A stretch of 30,240 bases of DNA from an uncultured Bacteroides sp. (GCA_905197435.1 CAJJYX010000016.1:1-30240); one strand, 5' to 3'; counted from the stretch's first letter, positions 10,155 to 20,175 are shown. Notes: generated by a model from the letters alone, not told the origin. Numbers and translations: made by a program.

Positions 10155-10162
10155 CAAATATA
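10155..10162 (-). promoter_or_regulatory. Candidate -7 box for the last GH43 gene
   Basis: On the minus strand this reads TATATTTG, an exact TAnnTTTG match ending 22 bp before the ATG. No -33 TTTG at normal spacing. Together with the upstream terminator it suggests separate transcription of this GH43 gene. Confidence 0.5.
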
Positions 10163-10304
10163 AGCCATTCAAAAGAGAGCAAGAGGGTAGAATTCATTCA
10201 TTATGGTAGGACAAATAGTTCAAAGCTACAGCAATGCCATAAAAAAGGCCATCTTTCCCTTGCTGAGGAATGAACCTAAAGCCAACTCCTGTCCTTATAA
10301 AAGC

Positions 10305-10347
10305 TGAGGCTATATTCCGAAGGTTCTCACTCCCGAATATAGCCTCA
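10305..10347 (-). terminator. Hairpin terminator after the GH2 gene
   Basis: A perfect 13-bp stem (arms TGAGGCTATATTC at 10305-10317 and its complement at 10335-10347) encloses a 17-nt loop. It lies 23 bp beyond the GH2 stop codon on the minus strand and is followed there by GCTTTTAT, a short T-rich run. This marks a likely end of the main hydrolase transcript. Confidence 0.7.
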
Positions 10348-10370
10348 ACAAACTGTGCTAAAAACTATTT

Positions 10371-13300
10371 TTATTCCACACCGATTTCATGCTTCACCGG
10401 CATCATGATGAACGTAAACTCATAATCAGCGTATGGCACCAGATACTCCGGACGTGCAATGCGTCCCCAGCTATCTTCACAACCCAGACCAGCCTGCACC
10501 TTGTCGATGCAGAGATTAGTCAGATCAGCTTCGTCCACCTCTTGAGAGTGTCCCTGCTGCTTGTCCAAGCCCTCATCCAAAGACTCGATGGTATAGTGCA
10601 AGGCAGATGCGGAGAAGGGAGCGGCAGCCACAATCTTGATGCCGTTGCCGGATTGATCCAACATCTTCCACCAGCGGATATCGGTCTTTGTACCATTTTC
10701 TTGCGGACGGATGTAAGGATAGAACTGTTCTGTCACACTCTGGCGATAGATACCCAAATCCGTACAATGATTACGGTCGATATAGTTTTCAACCGGACCG
10801 CGTCCATAATATTCGACAGTTTCAAAGCTGCGGGGCATAGGCATCTGCAAACCGAAACGGAACATGTTCGATACGTTGGCATTCTTGTCGGCTGTCAACT
10901 TCTGGGTTACCTTGATGGCACCGGCATTGTTGATGACATAAGTCAGGTTCAGTTTGGCAGAAACGCCCGGCATATCGTAAACCGATTCTACGATGACCTG
11001 GTTATTCTCCGTACGCTGATTGAAAGAAGTCAGCTTGATTTCCGGGTTCTTCCAAGCAATGTACTTGCGTTGCAGGCCTGCACCGAAGTCATTGTCGGTA
11101 GGAGCGCGCCAGAAGTTGGGCGTCAGTGCCTCACCGTCCTTAATCATATTTTGTCCGTTCACTTCGTATTTGGTCAGATAACCGTTGTGCTTGTCGATTT
11201 CCATACGGAAAGCATCACCGGAGACGATGAGATACTTCCAATCGTTTGTCTGCACTTGGGGAGCTGTCACCCCGATGTTGCTCTGTTCGTAGTTCTTCAG
11301 TTCCATGGAAGGAGCCTTGTAAGAATTGAGCGTCAACTGGTCTTTTGCCACCACATGGCCGGCAGGCAGCAATCCTTCACGATTCTTCAGTTTGTAGGAA
11401 ACATTCAGCAACCATTCGGTGCATTGGCAGGTCTTGCCCAAGTCCAGCTTCACCTTGGCAGTCTGCTGAGGAGCCACATTCAGATTGTCTATACGGCCGG
11501 TGCGTATCACTTTTCCACCTTTCAGCACCTCCCACTCCATATAATAGGCGGAAAGATCGCGGAAGAAGTACTCATTGTACACATTGATTTCACCATTCTT
11601 CAAATCAACCGGAGTGGTCCAGATGTCCTGATAGATACGGCCTACTTCGTACATGTGGGGATTGGGCACACGGTCGGGGCTGATAAGGCCATTGTCACAG
11701 AAGTTGACATCACTGGCATCAAAACGGTTGAAATCGCCGCCGTATGCATAAATCATCTTGCCGTTCTTACCTGTCCAGCGTACAGACTGATCGACGAAGT
11801 CCCAAATGAAACCTCCTTGGAATTTAGGATACTTGCGCACCAAGTCCCAATACTCCTTGAAACCTCCTTCAGAATTACCCATGGCGTGGGCATATTCGCA
11901 TTGGATAAGAGGTTTCGTCATGGAAGCATCCTCGCAATACTTCCGGCATCCCTCATAGCCATAGTACATAGGGCAGTAGATATCCGTCTTGCCATTCTTG
12001 CCGGCTTGCTCGTACTGGCAGGCACGGCTGGGGTCTTCGGCCTTCACCCAATCGTAGGCGGCTTCGAAGTTAGAGCCATAACCGGCTTCGTTGCCAAGCG
12101 ACCAGAAGATGATACTGGGATGATTGAAGCCGCGCTGCACATTGCGCTGGTTACGTTCCAGATGCGCCTTTCTATAATCGGCACGCTTGGCCAGTGTTTT
12201 CTCTCCATACCCCATTCCGTGAGACTCGATATTCGCTTCGGCCACTACATAAATGCCGTACTGGTCGCAAAGGTCGTACCAGAGATTATTGTCAGGATAA
12301 TGGCAGGTACGTACGGCATTCAAGTTGAATTGCTTCATCACCTGGATATCCTGCAACATGCGTTCGCGGGAAACCACATAACCGCCATCCGGGTCCATCT
12401 CATGACGGTCGGCACCCTTGAAGAGGACCGGTTGTCCGTTCACAAGAATCTGCGCCCCTTTCAGTTCTATCTTGCGGAAGCCTACCTTTACGGGAATCAC
12501 TTCACCACTGCCTTGCAGGGTTGCGCGCAGAGTATATAGATAAGGTGTTTCTGCCGTCCACTTATGAGGGTTTTCCACATTCATTGAGACGATGCCGTTG
12601 CCTTTGCCCGTGGCAGTCGCCACCTGCGCTCCGGCAGCATCCAACAGTTCGAGGCTAACATTGCCGCCACCCTTCACATCGAGCTGCACTTTCAGAGAAC
12701 CGTTCCGGTAGTCGGCGTCCAGGTCGGGAGTGACGCGAATGTCCTGAATACGCTTCTTATCACGGGCATAGAGATAGCAATCACGACCTACACCGCTGTA
12801 ACGGAAGAAGTCCTGGTCTTCCAGATAAGTACCATCGCACCAGCGGAATACCTGGAAGGCGATGAGATTCTTCTGGCCGGGCTTGAGGTAAGGAGTCAGG
12901 TCAAATTCAGCTTCGAGTTTGCTGTCTTCGCTGTAACCGACGTAACGACCATTTACCCAAAGATAGATGTTGGAGGTGACAGAACCGAAATGGGCCATGA
13001 TATCCTTGTTCTTCCAATCGGCAGGCACCACAATCTCACGGCGATAAGAGCCTACATGATTATTCTCAGTGGGTACCTGAGGCGGATTGTTCTGAAACTG
13101 GTTACGCCAAGCATAGCCGACATTCACATAGATGGGGTCGCCAAAACCGTTCAGCTCCCACACACCGGGGACAGGCATGCTGTGCCAACCCTTGTCGTTA
13201 TAGCCCACACGCCAGAAGTCGGTAGGGCGGGCATCGGCATCCTTCACCCAGAAGAACTTCCAAGTGCCGTTCAGTGTCATAAAGTTGGCAGATTGTTCTT

Positions 13301-13466
13301 TCAAGCCTTTGGCGGCAGCATCTGCCGATTCATAAGCAAAATAATTGGTGTGCATGGGGGCACGGTTCACGGCATTGACTTCAGGGTCGAGCCATTCGTT
13401 GAAAGACTGCGCGCTTGCGGACAAGGCCAAAGCTGCGAACAATCCGGTAATGAGATGTTTCTTCAT
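10371..13466 (-). CDS. GH2 beta-galactosidase (LacZ-type), exported
   Basis: 1031 residues from the chosen start. The reading frame stays open to 13595, but the ATG at 13466 gives a clean signal peptide (MKKHLITGLFAALALSASAQ) and lies below a candidate promoter, so I reject the longer form. The domain plan matches large LacZ-type enzymes: jelly-roll N domain, immunoglobulin-like domains, TIM barrel with acid/base E460 in SLGNEAG and nucleophile E524 in IQCEYAHAMGNS, and a C-terminal Bgal_small_N domain (WRAPTDNDFGAG near 820). It should remove terminal beta-D-galactose in the periplasm. Some exported Bacteroides GH2 enzymes of this shape cleave other beta-linked sugars, but the conserved IQCEYAHAMGNS favours galactose. 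It is transcribed from its own box or by read-through from GH51. Confidence 0.93.
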   Translation of the reverse strand: MKKHLITGLFAALALSASAQSFNEWLDPEVNAVNRAPMHTNYFAYESADAAAKGLKEQSANFMTLNGTWKFFWVKDADARPTDFWRVGYNDKGWHSMPVPGVWELNGFGDPIYVNVGYAWRNQFQNNPPQVPTENNHVGSYRREIVVPADWKNKDIMAHFGSVTSNIYLWVNGRYVGYSEDSKLEAEFDLTPYLKPGQKNLIAFQVFRWCDGTYLEDQDFFRYSGVGRDCYLYARDKKRIQDIRVTPDLDADYRNGSLKVQLDVKGGGNVSLELLDAAGAQVATATGKGNGIVSMNVENPHKWTAETPYLYTLRATLQGSGEVIPVKVGFRKIELKGAQILVNGQPVLFKGADRHEMDPDGGYVVSRERMLQDIQVMKQFNLNAVRTCHYPDNNLWYDLCDQYGIYVVAEANIESHGMGYGEKTLAKRADYRKAHLERNQRNVQRGFNHPSIIFWSLGNEAGYGSNFEAAYDWVKAEDPSRACQYEQAGKNGKTDIYCPMYYGYEGCRKYCEDASMTKPLIQCEYAHAMGNSEGGFKEYWDLVRKYPKFQGGFIWDFVDQSVRWTGKNGKMIYAYGGDFNRFDASDVNFCDNGLISPDRVPNPHMYEVGRIYQDIWTTPVDLKNGEINVYNEYFFRDLSAYYMEWEVLKGGKVIRTGRIDNLNVAPQQTAKVKLDLGKTCQCTEWLLNVSYKLKNREGLLPAGHVVAKDQLTLNSYKAPSMELKNYEQSNIGVTAPQVQTNDWKYLIVSGDAFRMEIDKHNGYLTKYEVNGQNMIKDGEALTPNFWRAPTDNDFGAGLQRKYIAWKNPEIKLTSFNQRTENNQVIVESVYDMPGVSAKLNLTYVINNAGAIKVTQKLTADKNANVSNMFRFGLQMPMPRSFETVEYYGRGPVENYIDRNHCTDLGIYRQSVTEQFYPYIRPQENGTKTDIRWWKMLDQSGNGIKIVAAAPFSASALHYTIESLDEGLDKQQGHSQEVDEADLTNLCIDKVQAGLGCEDSWGRIARPEYLVPYADYEFTFIMMPVKHEIGVE

Positions 13467-13521
13467 GATAATTAGTTTAAAAATGGTAATAGCAGCATAG
13501 GGAATACTCCGAAGGCCGCTA

Positions 13522-13551
13522 CAAAAATAAGGCGAATTAAGCAGATTCAAG
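13522..13551 (-). promoter_or_regulatory. Candidate promoter for the GH2 gene
   Basis: On the minus strand CTTG (13551-13548) is followed after 18 bp by TATTTTTG (13529-13522). This is close to the Bacteroides pattern TTTG-N19-TAnnTTTG. It lies about 56 bp upstream of the preferred start and inside the rejected longer reading frame, which supports the 13466 start. Confidence 0.55.
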
Positions 13552-13618
13552 AAGAGAATCAGCTCAAAAAAGAGGAATCTTTGCTCGCAAGGCACTTTTC
13601 ATCCCTCATTTCCTCAAA

Positions 13619-13649
13619 GGGAAGGGGAAAACAAGCTTTTCCTTCTCCC
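13619..13649 (-). terminator. Weak hairpin after the GH51 gene, possible terminator
   Basis: A G/A-rich arm and a T/C-rich arm pair through two blocks: GGAAAA with TTTTCC across a 5-nt loop, and an outer GGGA with TCCC, separated by a 3-nt internal loop. It lies 20 bp past the GH51 stop and is followed on the minus strand by TTTG. It may be a weak terminator or a processing hairpin. Confidence 0.3.
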
Positions 13650-13669
13650 CTCCCCCTCAGAATGAAATG

Positions 13670-15598
13670 TCAGTGCAGGCGATACACACCGAATGAACGC
13701 GGTTGCAACTCCAGGTCAAGGGATTGTGCCCCGACTTGTACAGGACGGATGCGGGGAACGATAGTTTCCTGCTCCAACGTATTCACTGCCTTCCAATCAC
13801 AATTCTGCAGATAAGTGCACGAACCGGAAACGAGCCGGCGTTTCTTCATCCCGTTGAAATTGATTTGTACTTTTGCCGGAGTACTTCCTGCGTTCACTAT
13901 TTTCAGGATAATTTCTCCCGTAGGAGCATCGAGGGCTGCCGTGGCATAGAGACTGTCTTGTCCGGCTACCGGCTTTCCGTCCATCTGCAAGCCCAGGACA
14001 TCGGTACCGGCATTCATGCCATACATCTGCTGAACGTAATAGTTCGGTGTACGCATCATGTGGAGATTGTCGAACCAGATAAGGTCCGGATTCCACTGCC
14101 AGGCATCCACATGGGCAAACAAAGGAGCGTAAGTGGCAAGATGCACCACATCGGCATTACGCTCCAGTCCTGTCATGAAAGCAGCTTCGGAGAGAGCGGC
14201 AAGGAAGTTATTGGCTTTTCCTGTGGGATGGTCGTGGGAAGCATACTCACCGGCAAAGACTTTCGGACCCTTACGGTCGTAGTTGTCATAACGGGCAGCA
14301 TTGGCAAAGAACCAGTCGGGTGCCATGTAATAATGCTCGTCCACCAGGTCCACACCAATGCGCTTCATCTCGGGCCAGAGGTAATCGAACTTGTCGCCAC
14401 CGGCGCTGGGACCGGAAGAGCCGACAATCTTGATGGTGGGATACTTGGCGCGGATGGCTTTGGTAAAGGCTTCCAAACGCTCGGTATATACCTTGTCCCA
14501 CTGTTCATTACCGATACCGATCATCTTGAGGTTGAACGGCTCGGGGTGTCCCATCCCGGCACGCACTTTTCCCCAAGTGGAGGTGACGGGGCCGTTGGCA
14601 AATTCGATGAGGTCAAGGGCATCCTGCACATACGGGTCGAGTTCGTCGAGGGGCACTACCTCGTTGCTTTCGTACTGGCAAGAAAGGCCGCAGCTCAATA
14701 CCGGAAGCGGCTCTGCACCAAGGTCCTCACTGAGCAGGAAGTATTCGTAATAGCCCAAGCCGAGACTTTGGAAATAGTCGGGGAAAGCCTTGTGCTTGAA
14801 AGTATAGTTCCAACGGTTCTCGTTCAGCGGGCGATTCTCTACCGGACCGACGGAGTTCTTCCACTGATAGCGGGTAGCAAGGCTGTTGCCCTCGATGATG
14901 CAACCGCCGGGAAAGCGGAACACACCGGGATTGAGGTCATAGAGCGCTTGGACGAGGTCGGCACGCAAGCCGTTCTCCCGGTTCTTCCAGGTCTTGACGG
15001 GGAAGAGGGAGATATGGTCCATATCGACCGTACCTTCCGTCAGCAAAACTACGCGCAGACGCGAATGGGTATCGGTAAAGGGAGACTTGAGGAGAACCGT
15101 CTGTTTTTGCCAGTCGCTACCGCTGATTTCGATTTCTTTCTTCAGGAGATTCTCGCCGTTGGAGTTCACCAGTTCGACAGAGAGCTTCATGGGGCGTGCA
15201 TCAGGAGTACGCGTATAGGCGGTAAAGCGGTATTCCTCGCCTTGCTTCAGACCGATGCCGCGATAACCTTCGTTGTCGAGTCCGGCACGCAGCAGACCAC
15301 CGTCATTGACGATACGCACGTAGTGGGGATTACGGTCAAAGCAGGGCTGTGCGTCCTGCACCGTCACGTTGCCAAAGGGCACCCACCCGACAAAAGGCTG
15401 CGGGAACTCAAAGGAACGGTTCTTCACCAGTTCGGCGTAGAGGCCGCCGTCGGCACCAAAATTGATGTCTTCGAAGAAGATGCCGTACATCGTAGGCTGT
15501 ATCCTGGCTGTCGGCCGGGACACATCGACGGTCATCACATGCTGTGCCTGCACACCCAGGGCGCAGGACAATAGAAGGGTTGCAATCAGTTGTTTCAT
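13670..15598 (-). CDS. GH51 alpha-L-arabinofuranosidase, exported
   Basis: 642 residues with a signal peptide (MKQLIATLLLSCALGVQAQ), so probably periplasmic. Start motif of the family: YGIFFEDINFGADGGLYAEL. A carbohydrate-binding-like beta-sandwich (about 75-190) is inserted before the TIM barrel, as in many bacterial GH51 enzymes. The acid/base is E365 in GIGNEQW and the nucleophile E451 in FAGEYASHD; both are in place. The C-terminal beta domain ends SFGVYRL. It should release alpha-L-arabinofuranose from side chains with retention. The gene follows GH127 by 33 bp, so the two are surely cotranscribed. A second GH51 gene two positions upstream in the operon is frameshifted, so this may be the only working GH51 of the locus. 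Confidence 0.95.
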   Translation of the reverse strand: MKQLIATLLLSCALGVQAQHVMTVDVSRPTARIQPTMYGIFFEDINFGADGGLYAELVKNRSFEFPQPFVGWVPFGNVTVQDAQPCFDRNPHYVRIVNDGGLLRAGLDNEGYRGIGLKQGEEYRFTAYTRTPDARPMKLSVELVNSNGENLLKKEIEISGSDWQKQTVLLKSPFTDTHSRLRVVLLTEGTVDMDHISLFPVKTWKNRENGLRADLVQALYDLNPGVFRFPGGCIIEGNSLATRYQWKNSVGPVENRPLNENRWNYTFKHKAFPDYFQSLGLGYYEYFLLSEDLGAEPLPVLSCGLSCQYESNEVVPLDELDPYVQDALDLIEFANGPVTSTWGKVRAGMGHPEPFNLKMIGIGNEQWDKVYTERLEAFTKAIRAKYPTIKIVGSSGPSAGGDKFDYLWPEMKRIGVDLVDEHYYMAPDWFFANAARYDNYDRKGPKVFAGEYASHDHPTGKANNFLAALSEAAFMTGLERNADVVHLATYAPLFAHVDAWQWNPDLIWFDNLHMMRTPNYYVQQMYGMNAGTDVLGLQMDGKPVAGQDSLYATAALDAPTGEIILKIVNAGSTPAKVQINFNGMKKRRLVSGSCTYLQNCDWKAVNTLEQETIVPRIRPVQVGAQSLDLELQPRSFGVYRLH

Positions 15599-15631
15599 AT
15601 AAGCTGTTCAAATGTTATAGTAATACGGAAA

Positions 15632-17656
15632 TCATTTATAAGAAGAAGAGTCCTCTATGTTTTGAGACGATAAGGCTTCCACTTCCATCGGGAGCCACAC
15701 CTCCATCCGGCCTTCACCGCGATGTGCCCAGGCATAATAAGGAATCAGCGTCAGCTTCACATCCTTCGTGGCAAGGCGGCCCGTGGCATCATAGCTCAAG
15801 GCTTGCGCATCGGTGGTGATTTCGTTGATACCACCCAGCAGTTCAGGTTTTTCCATTACCTGGAACTTAGGATGCCGGTTCAGCAATACGGTGGAAATGT
15901 TGAAGTCATTGTCCGGCCATTCGGCGCAATACACCAACGGACCACGCTCAATCGCCGCACGGCCACGGTCGGCAGCAACCTTGTCATTGGCTTTCACCAC
16001 ACGCGGCTGCATGTCGAAATGAATCTCCACAACATCCCCTTTCTTCCAACGGCGGTTGATGCCGAGATAACCGTTCTTCAATTCTCCCTGCACCTCCTGT
16101 CCGTTGACAGACACATGATAGGCAAGTTTCTCCTTATCAATATACGAATACAAATCACCCGGTAACACACTGCCACGTACCCAGCCCGGAATACGGACAT
16201 TCATGGTAAAAGGCTGGTTGCCCTTTGCCACCGTCAGCCGTATGTCACCATTCCAGGGATAAGAAGTCTCCTGCTCCAGCACCACGTTTTTCCCGTTCAC
16301 CTTCAGCTCGGCACGGTTGGAGAGGAAAAGGTTGACATACACTTTGTCGTCCTTCACGGCATAGACATAGCCCGGCAGCGAGGGAATGAAGCGGCTGATG
16401 TTGCTGGGACAGCAGGCACAACCGAACCACGGCTGGCGCGTAATCGTATGGTCGGCATTGAACCGGTACTTGCCGTCACAAGCCAGCGGATTGGGGTAGA
16501 AGAAGCTCCCACCGTCCAGCGAAACACCGGAGATAAGCCCGTTATAGAGCGAGCGCTCCAGCACGTCAAAGTACTTGGCATCACCATGCAGCAGGAACAG
16601 CCGATAGTTGGTATAGACATTGCCGATGGCGGCGCATGTCTCGTTATAGGCCGTCAGGTTGGGCAGTTCGTAATTGTCACCGAAGGCCTCGCCTGCATGG
16701 CGCGCACCCACGCCGCCGGTGATATATATCTTCTTGTTCACGATGTTCTCCCAAATGCGGTCGATGGCATGAATATAGGAAGTGTCTCCCGTGATGGCAG
16801 CCACATCCGCCATGCCCGAATACATATACTCTGCACGCACGGCATGGCCCACTGCCTCATCCTGCTCCAGCACGGGCTTGTGCGATTGCAAATAGACATC
16901 CTTGCGTGCCGTGGTGCCGCGCGCGTCAAGAAAGAACTTGGCTTGTTCGAGGTACTTCTTGTCTCCCGTCACGGTATAGAGGCGCACCAACGCCATTTCG
17001 GCAATCTGGTGTCCGGGAATCACGCGTTTCTGTCCGGCGCCCTCACCGATATTCTTGCATATACAGTCGGCATAACGGATGGCTATATCCAGAAAGTTGC
17101 GCTTGCCCGTAGCCTGGTAGTGGGCCACGGCACCTTCTACCATGTGTCCCAGATTATAAAATTCATGGCTCAGATTCTCCACTTCCGACCAACGCTCGGG
17201 TCCCGACCATTCGTGCGGATGCTTGGGGTTCATCGTACGGGCGGTATAAAGATACCCGTCCGGTTCCTGGGCGGCGGCAACGATTACCAATACGCTGTCA
17301 ATATACTTCTCCAGTTTCTTGTCCGGATAAGTCTGGAGTGAGTAGCTGGCTCCTTCGATGGTTTTGTAAACATCGGTATCATCGAAAGAAAAGCCGCCCA
17401 CTTTATAGGTTTCGCTGGGATGGGCCGCCTTCACGAAGTTTTCATACCGCCCCGTCTCTTCGCATTTTCTGAAAGCCAGGGGGATGGTCACTTCGCGGTT
17501 TGCCCGGAGGCGTTGCCCCCAGAAGCTGTCCGTTACTTTAACAGAAGTGAAAGGCACCGGGTCGATGGGATAGCCCGAATGCAACGTCTGCTGCTTTTGC
17601 GCCGACGTGCTGCCGGCCATGGCTGCAACAAATGCCAATGTCAATACTTTTTTCAT
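15632..17656 (-). CDS. GH127 beta-L-arabinofuranosidase, exported
   Basis: 674 residues with a signal peptide (MKKVLTLAFVAAMAGSTSAQ). The alpha/alpha-barrel family once called DUF1680 uses a zinc-bound cysteine as nucleophile. In the founding enzyme HypBA1 the acid/base is Glu322, the zinc ligands Glu338, Cys340, Cys417 and Cys418, and Cys417 attacks. Matching residues here are E323 in RHAGEAF, E339 and C341 in NETCA, and C415-C416 in FGCACCPSN, so the active site looks complete. It should remove beta-L-arabinofuranose, as in arabinogalactan proteins, extensins or pectin. It lies 16 bp after the frameshifted GH51 gene and 33 bp before the intact one, within one operon. Confidence 0.94.
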   Translation of the reverse strand: MKKVLTLAFVAAMAGSTSAQKQQTLHSGYPIDPVPFTSVKVTDSFWGQRLRANREVTIPLAFRKCEETGRYENFVKAAHPSETYKVGGFSFDDTDVYKTIEGASYSLQTYPDKKLEKYIDSVLVIVAAAQEPDGYLYTARTMNPKHPHEWSGPERWSEVENLSHEFYNLGHMVEGAVAHYQATGKRNFLDIAIRYADCICKNIGEGAGQKRVIPGHQIAEMALVRLYTVTGDKKYLEQAKFFLDARGTTARKDVYLQSHKPVLEQDEAVGHAVRAEYMYSGMADVAAITGDTSYIHAIDRIWENIVNKKIYITGGVGARHAGEAFGDNYELPNLTAYNETCAAIGNVYTNYRLFLLHGDAKYFDVLERSLYNGLISGVSLDGGSFFYPNPLACDGKYRFNADHTITRQPWFGCACCPSNISRFIPSLPGYVYAVKDDKVYVNLFLSNRAELKVNGKNVVLEQETSYPWNGDIRLTVAKGNQPFTMNVRIPGWVRGSVLPGDLYSYIDKEKLAYHVSVNGQEVQGELKNGYLGINRRWKKGDVVEIHFDMQPRVVKANDKVAADRGRAAIERGPLVYCAEWPDNDFNISTVLLNRHPKFQVMEKPELLGGINEITTDAQALSYDATGRLATKDVKLTLIPYYAWAHRGEGRMEVWLPMEVEALSSQNIEDSSSYK

Positions 17657-17672
17657 GGTAGTTCTTCTATTT

Positions 17673-20175
17673 TCATTTCTTCTTGTCTATGTTCTGATGG
17701 ATGCGTATCACCGTAAACGAGTAGGCGGGCAGGACGTAAGGAAACTCCGCGCCGCTGATGTCGAAAGCGGAAGTCGTGGAACGTGCCTGCTTGTCTTTCG
17801 GGTCACCCGTCAGGAGCGTCTTCACTGCCGAGGGATTCTGCAAGTCGATGCCCTTCAGCTTCACTGTAGAAGAGACCTCCACCGGAAGCAGGTTCACCAG
17901 CTTTACGATATGGTCGCCCGTAGCCTCATCCTTCACCACCGAAACGCCGATGCGCTTGCGTACATCCTCGCGGCCATTGTCCAGCTTGACGGCAGAGGGC
18001 AGGTAATCCGTACCCGCATTCTGCCCGTACATCTGTTGCGTATAATACCCCACGGTGGGCTTTACCTCTTGGTTATTGAAGTAAATCAAATCCGGATTCC
18101 ACTGCGTGTGGCCTTCCTTTGCCAGCAGCGGAGCGTATGAGGTCATCTCCACCACATCGGCATTGCGCTCCACGGAGGTCAGATAGAGGGCCTCAGCCAG
18201 CGCCGTCTCTATGTTGTTGGGGCGTCCGGGCAGGTGGGCGGCATATTCGCCCAGATAGACCTTGGACTTGGTACGGTCGTAGCGGTCGTAGTAGTCCTGG
18301 TTGTGAATCATCCAACCCGGATCCACGTAGTAGTGCTCGTCCACCATGGGCACGCCGAGTTCTGTGGCAAGGCGCCATCCTTCGATATAGTCCGTGCCTT
18401 CGTAGAAGGGGCCTACCGTCCCGACAACCGTGATTTCGGGATGCTTCTCCCTGACGGCTTTGTATATCATGGCAAAGCGCTCCTCAAACACTTCGGTAAT
18501 CATATCCTCGTTGCCGATGCCGATATACTTCAGATTGAAAGGCTTGGGATGGCCTGCCTCGGCACGCTTCCTGCCCCATACGGTTTTCCGCGCATCGCCG
18601 TTGGCATACTCTATCAAGTCGAGCACATCCTGGATATAGGCAGGCATCTCCTCCATCGGGATGCCGCCCTGCTGGCCGTAGCGCATCAGTTCGGCGTTGG
18701 CATCGGACGGGCAGTTATCGGCATAGTGCGTAATCTGCGCTTCCTGCACATGTTTGACCCGCCAATACGGGCAGAGGCTCGGCACCCATGTCCTCGCAGA
18801 ACCGGAAATACTCGAAGTAACCCAGTCCGCGGGTCTGATGATACCCCCAGAGATTGCGCAACGGCTTGCGGGCTTCGAGCGGTCCGATGGAGCCTTTCCA
18901 GTCGTAGATGTTGTCGATACCGTCGCCATGAGCCACGCAGCCGCCGGGGAAGCGGACGAAGCGCGGATGCAGGTCGGCAAGCGTCTGAGCCAGGTCGGCG
19001 CGCAGGCCGTTCTTATGCCCCTTGAACGTATTTTGAGGGAAAAGGGAAATCATATCGAGGTGCAGTGTCCCCACCGTCTGCGGCTGGAGCGAGAGAACGG
19101 CGGCACGTACATCGGCGTTTGCAGTCAGTACAGTCTGCTGTTTCTTCCACTCTTTGGAAGATACATTGACGGAGGAACGGGCAATCTCACGGCCGTCTTG
19201 GTCGAGCAGGCAAACCGCTACCTTGCCTCCCTTGCTGCCCGGTGCCACGCGGGCAAAGAGAGAGAAATCGTACTTCTCCCCTTTCTTCAGGCTGATGCCG
19301 TCGAAACCACCGTTCTGCAACGTCACTCCGGGACGGGCGTCCAGTACGGCATAATGGGGATTGTTGGGATGGATGGGGTCGGCAGTGGCGATGGTATATG
19401 CACCGTCCCAACCTTGACGCGGACCGTCTCCGGACGAATACTCGAAGTCGCGGTTCTGCACCAGCTCGGCATACAGCCCGCCGTCTGCAGCATAGTTAAT
19501 GTCTTCAAAGAAGATGCCTATCAAGTGGTTGCTGATGGGCTTGGCAGACTCCGCATGCACTTCGATGGTTGCCTCCACCGGCTTCAGTCCGGCAAAGCGG
19601 ACGGGGTCTTGCTCGGTGCGTTCGGCATAGAGTGTCCGGCGGTACTTCTTGTGTTCGGCAAAGGAGATGATGCGCTGCACCGTGGCGTAAGACACGCGTT
19701 GCATCCAGCCCTGCCGGTTTGTGCCATCCAACAGGATTTCCTTCGGCACGGTGGGGTATACCTCCACAGGCTGATATTCGGCAAGGCGGGAACGGTCGAA
19801 GTATTTCTGCGCCTTCCATTGCAATAAATCAGGGGAGTCGACATAGGCCAAGGATTTTCCGCCTTCCGTCAGTTCCCAGATGCAGTGCCAGCGGCCGTCG
19901 GAGCGGGTCTGCATCAAATGCGGTTTCAGCATCCGCTTCATCTGTCCCCAAGGGCCGAAGTCGGAGTTGACAAAGGAGCTGCCCTCTGCCAAAGTGAACC
20001 ATTTGTTGCCGTCGGGACTCCAGGCAAGCTTCAAGCCGCCACTGCCATCGGCATGGGAATAGGAAAAAAGATAAACCGAGTCGGGCTCGTTAGTCACTCC
20101 GTTTGTCTTGGCCTGTAAAGGAGCATTCAGTGTCAAAAGCAAACACAAAAACAATAATTTCAAGAATCTGTTCAT
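17673..20175 (-). pseudogene. Frameshifted GH43-like/GH51 fusion (alpha-L-arabinofuranosidase)
   Basis: Two overlapping frames make one gene. The first runs from the ATG at 20175 (signal peptide, MNRFLKLLFLCLLLTLNAPLQA) to a stop at 18715. The second continues the homology and ends at 17673. Similarity crosses between frames at about 18749-18775, after GAEPLPVLA. One extra base (or two missing) would explain it; corrected length is about 833 residues. Residues about 30-125 resemble the start of a GH43 propeller (YLFSYSHADG, LKPHLMQTRSDGRWH). A linker follows, then GH51 from about 216 (IFFEDINYAADGGLYAEL). Both catalytic glutamates (GIGNEDM, codon 18507-18509; LGEYAAH, codon 18246-18248) lie after the shift, so the first product would be inactive. 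Loss of function or a sequencing error are both possible. Operon position: 16 bp before GH127. Confidence 0.88.

Noticed and set aside
10389..12539. Long plus-strand open frame of 716 codons opposite the GH2 gene
   Set aside because: It lies entirely antisense to a gene with clear catalytic motifs. Its composition (many His, Ile, Arg) is what an antisense frame of this codon use gives, and it has no signal or recognisable domain.
13467..13595. Longer N-terminus for the GH2 protein
   Set aside because: The extension would put 43 residues before a standard signal peptide and would overlap the candidate promoter at 13522-13551.
13703..15574. Plus-strand open frame of 623 codons opposite the GH51 gene
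   Set aside because: Antisense shadow of a confirmed GH51 gene; no domain can be seen.
18749..18775. Programmed ribosomal frameshifting in the GH51 gene
   Set aside because: The crossing point shows no slippery heptamer or poly-A/poly-T run and no evident stimulating hairpin, so a mutation or read error is the simpler view.
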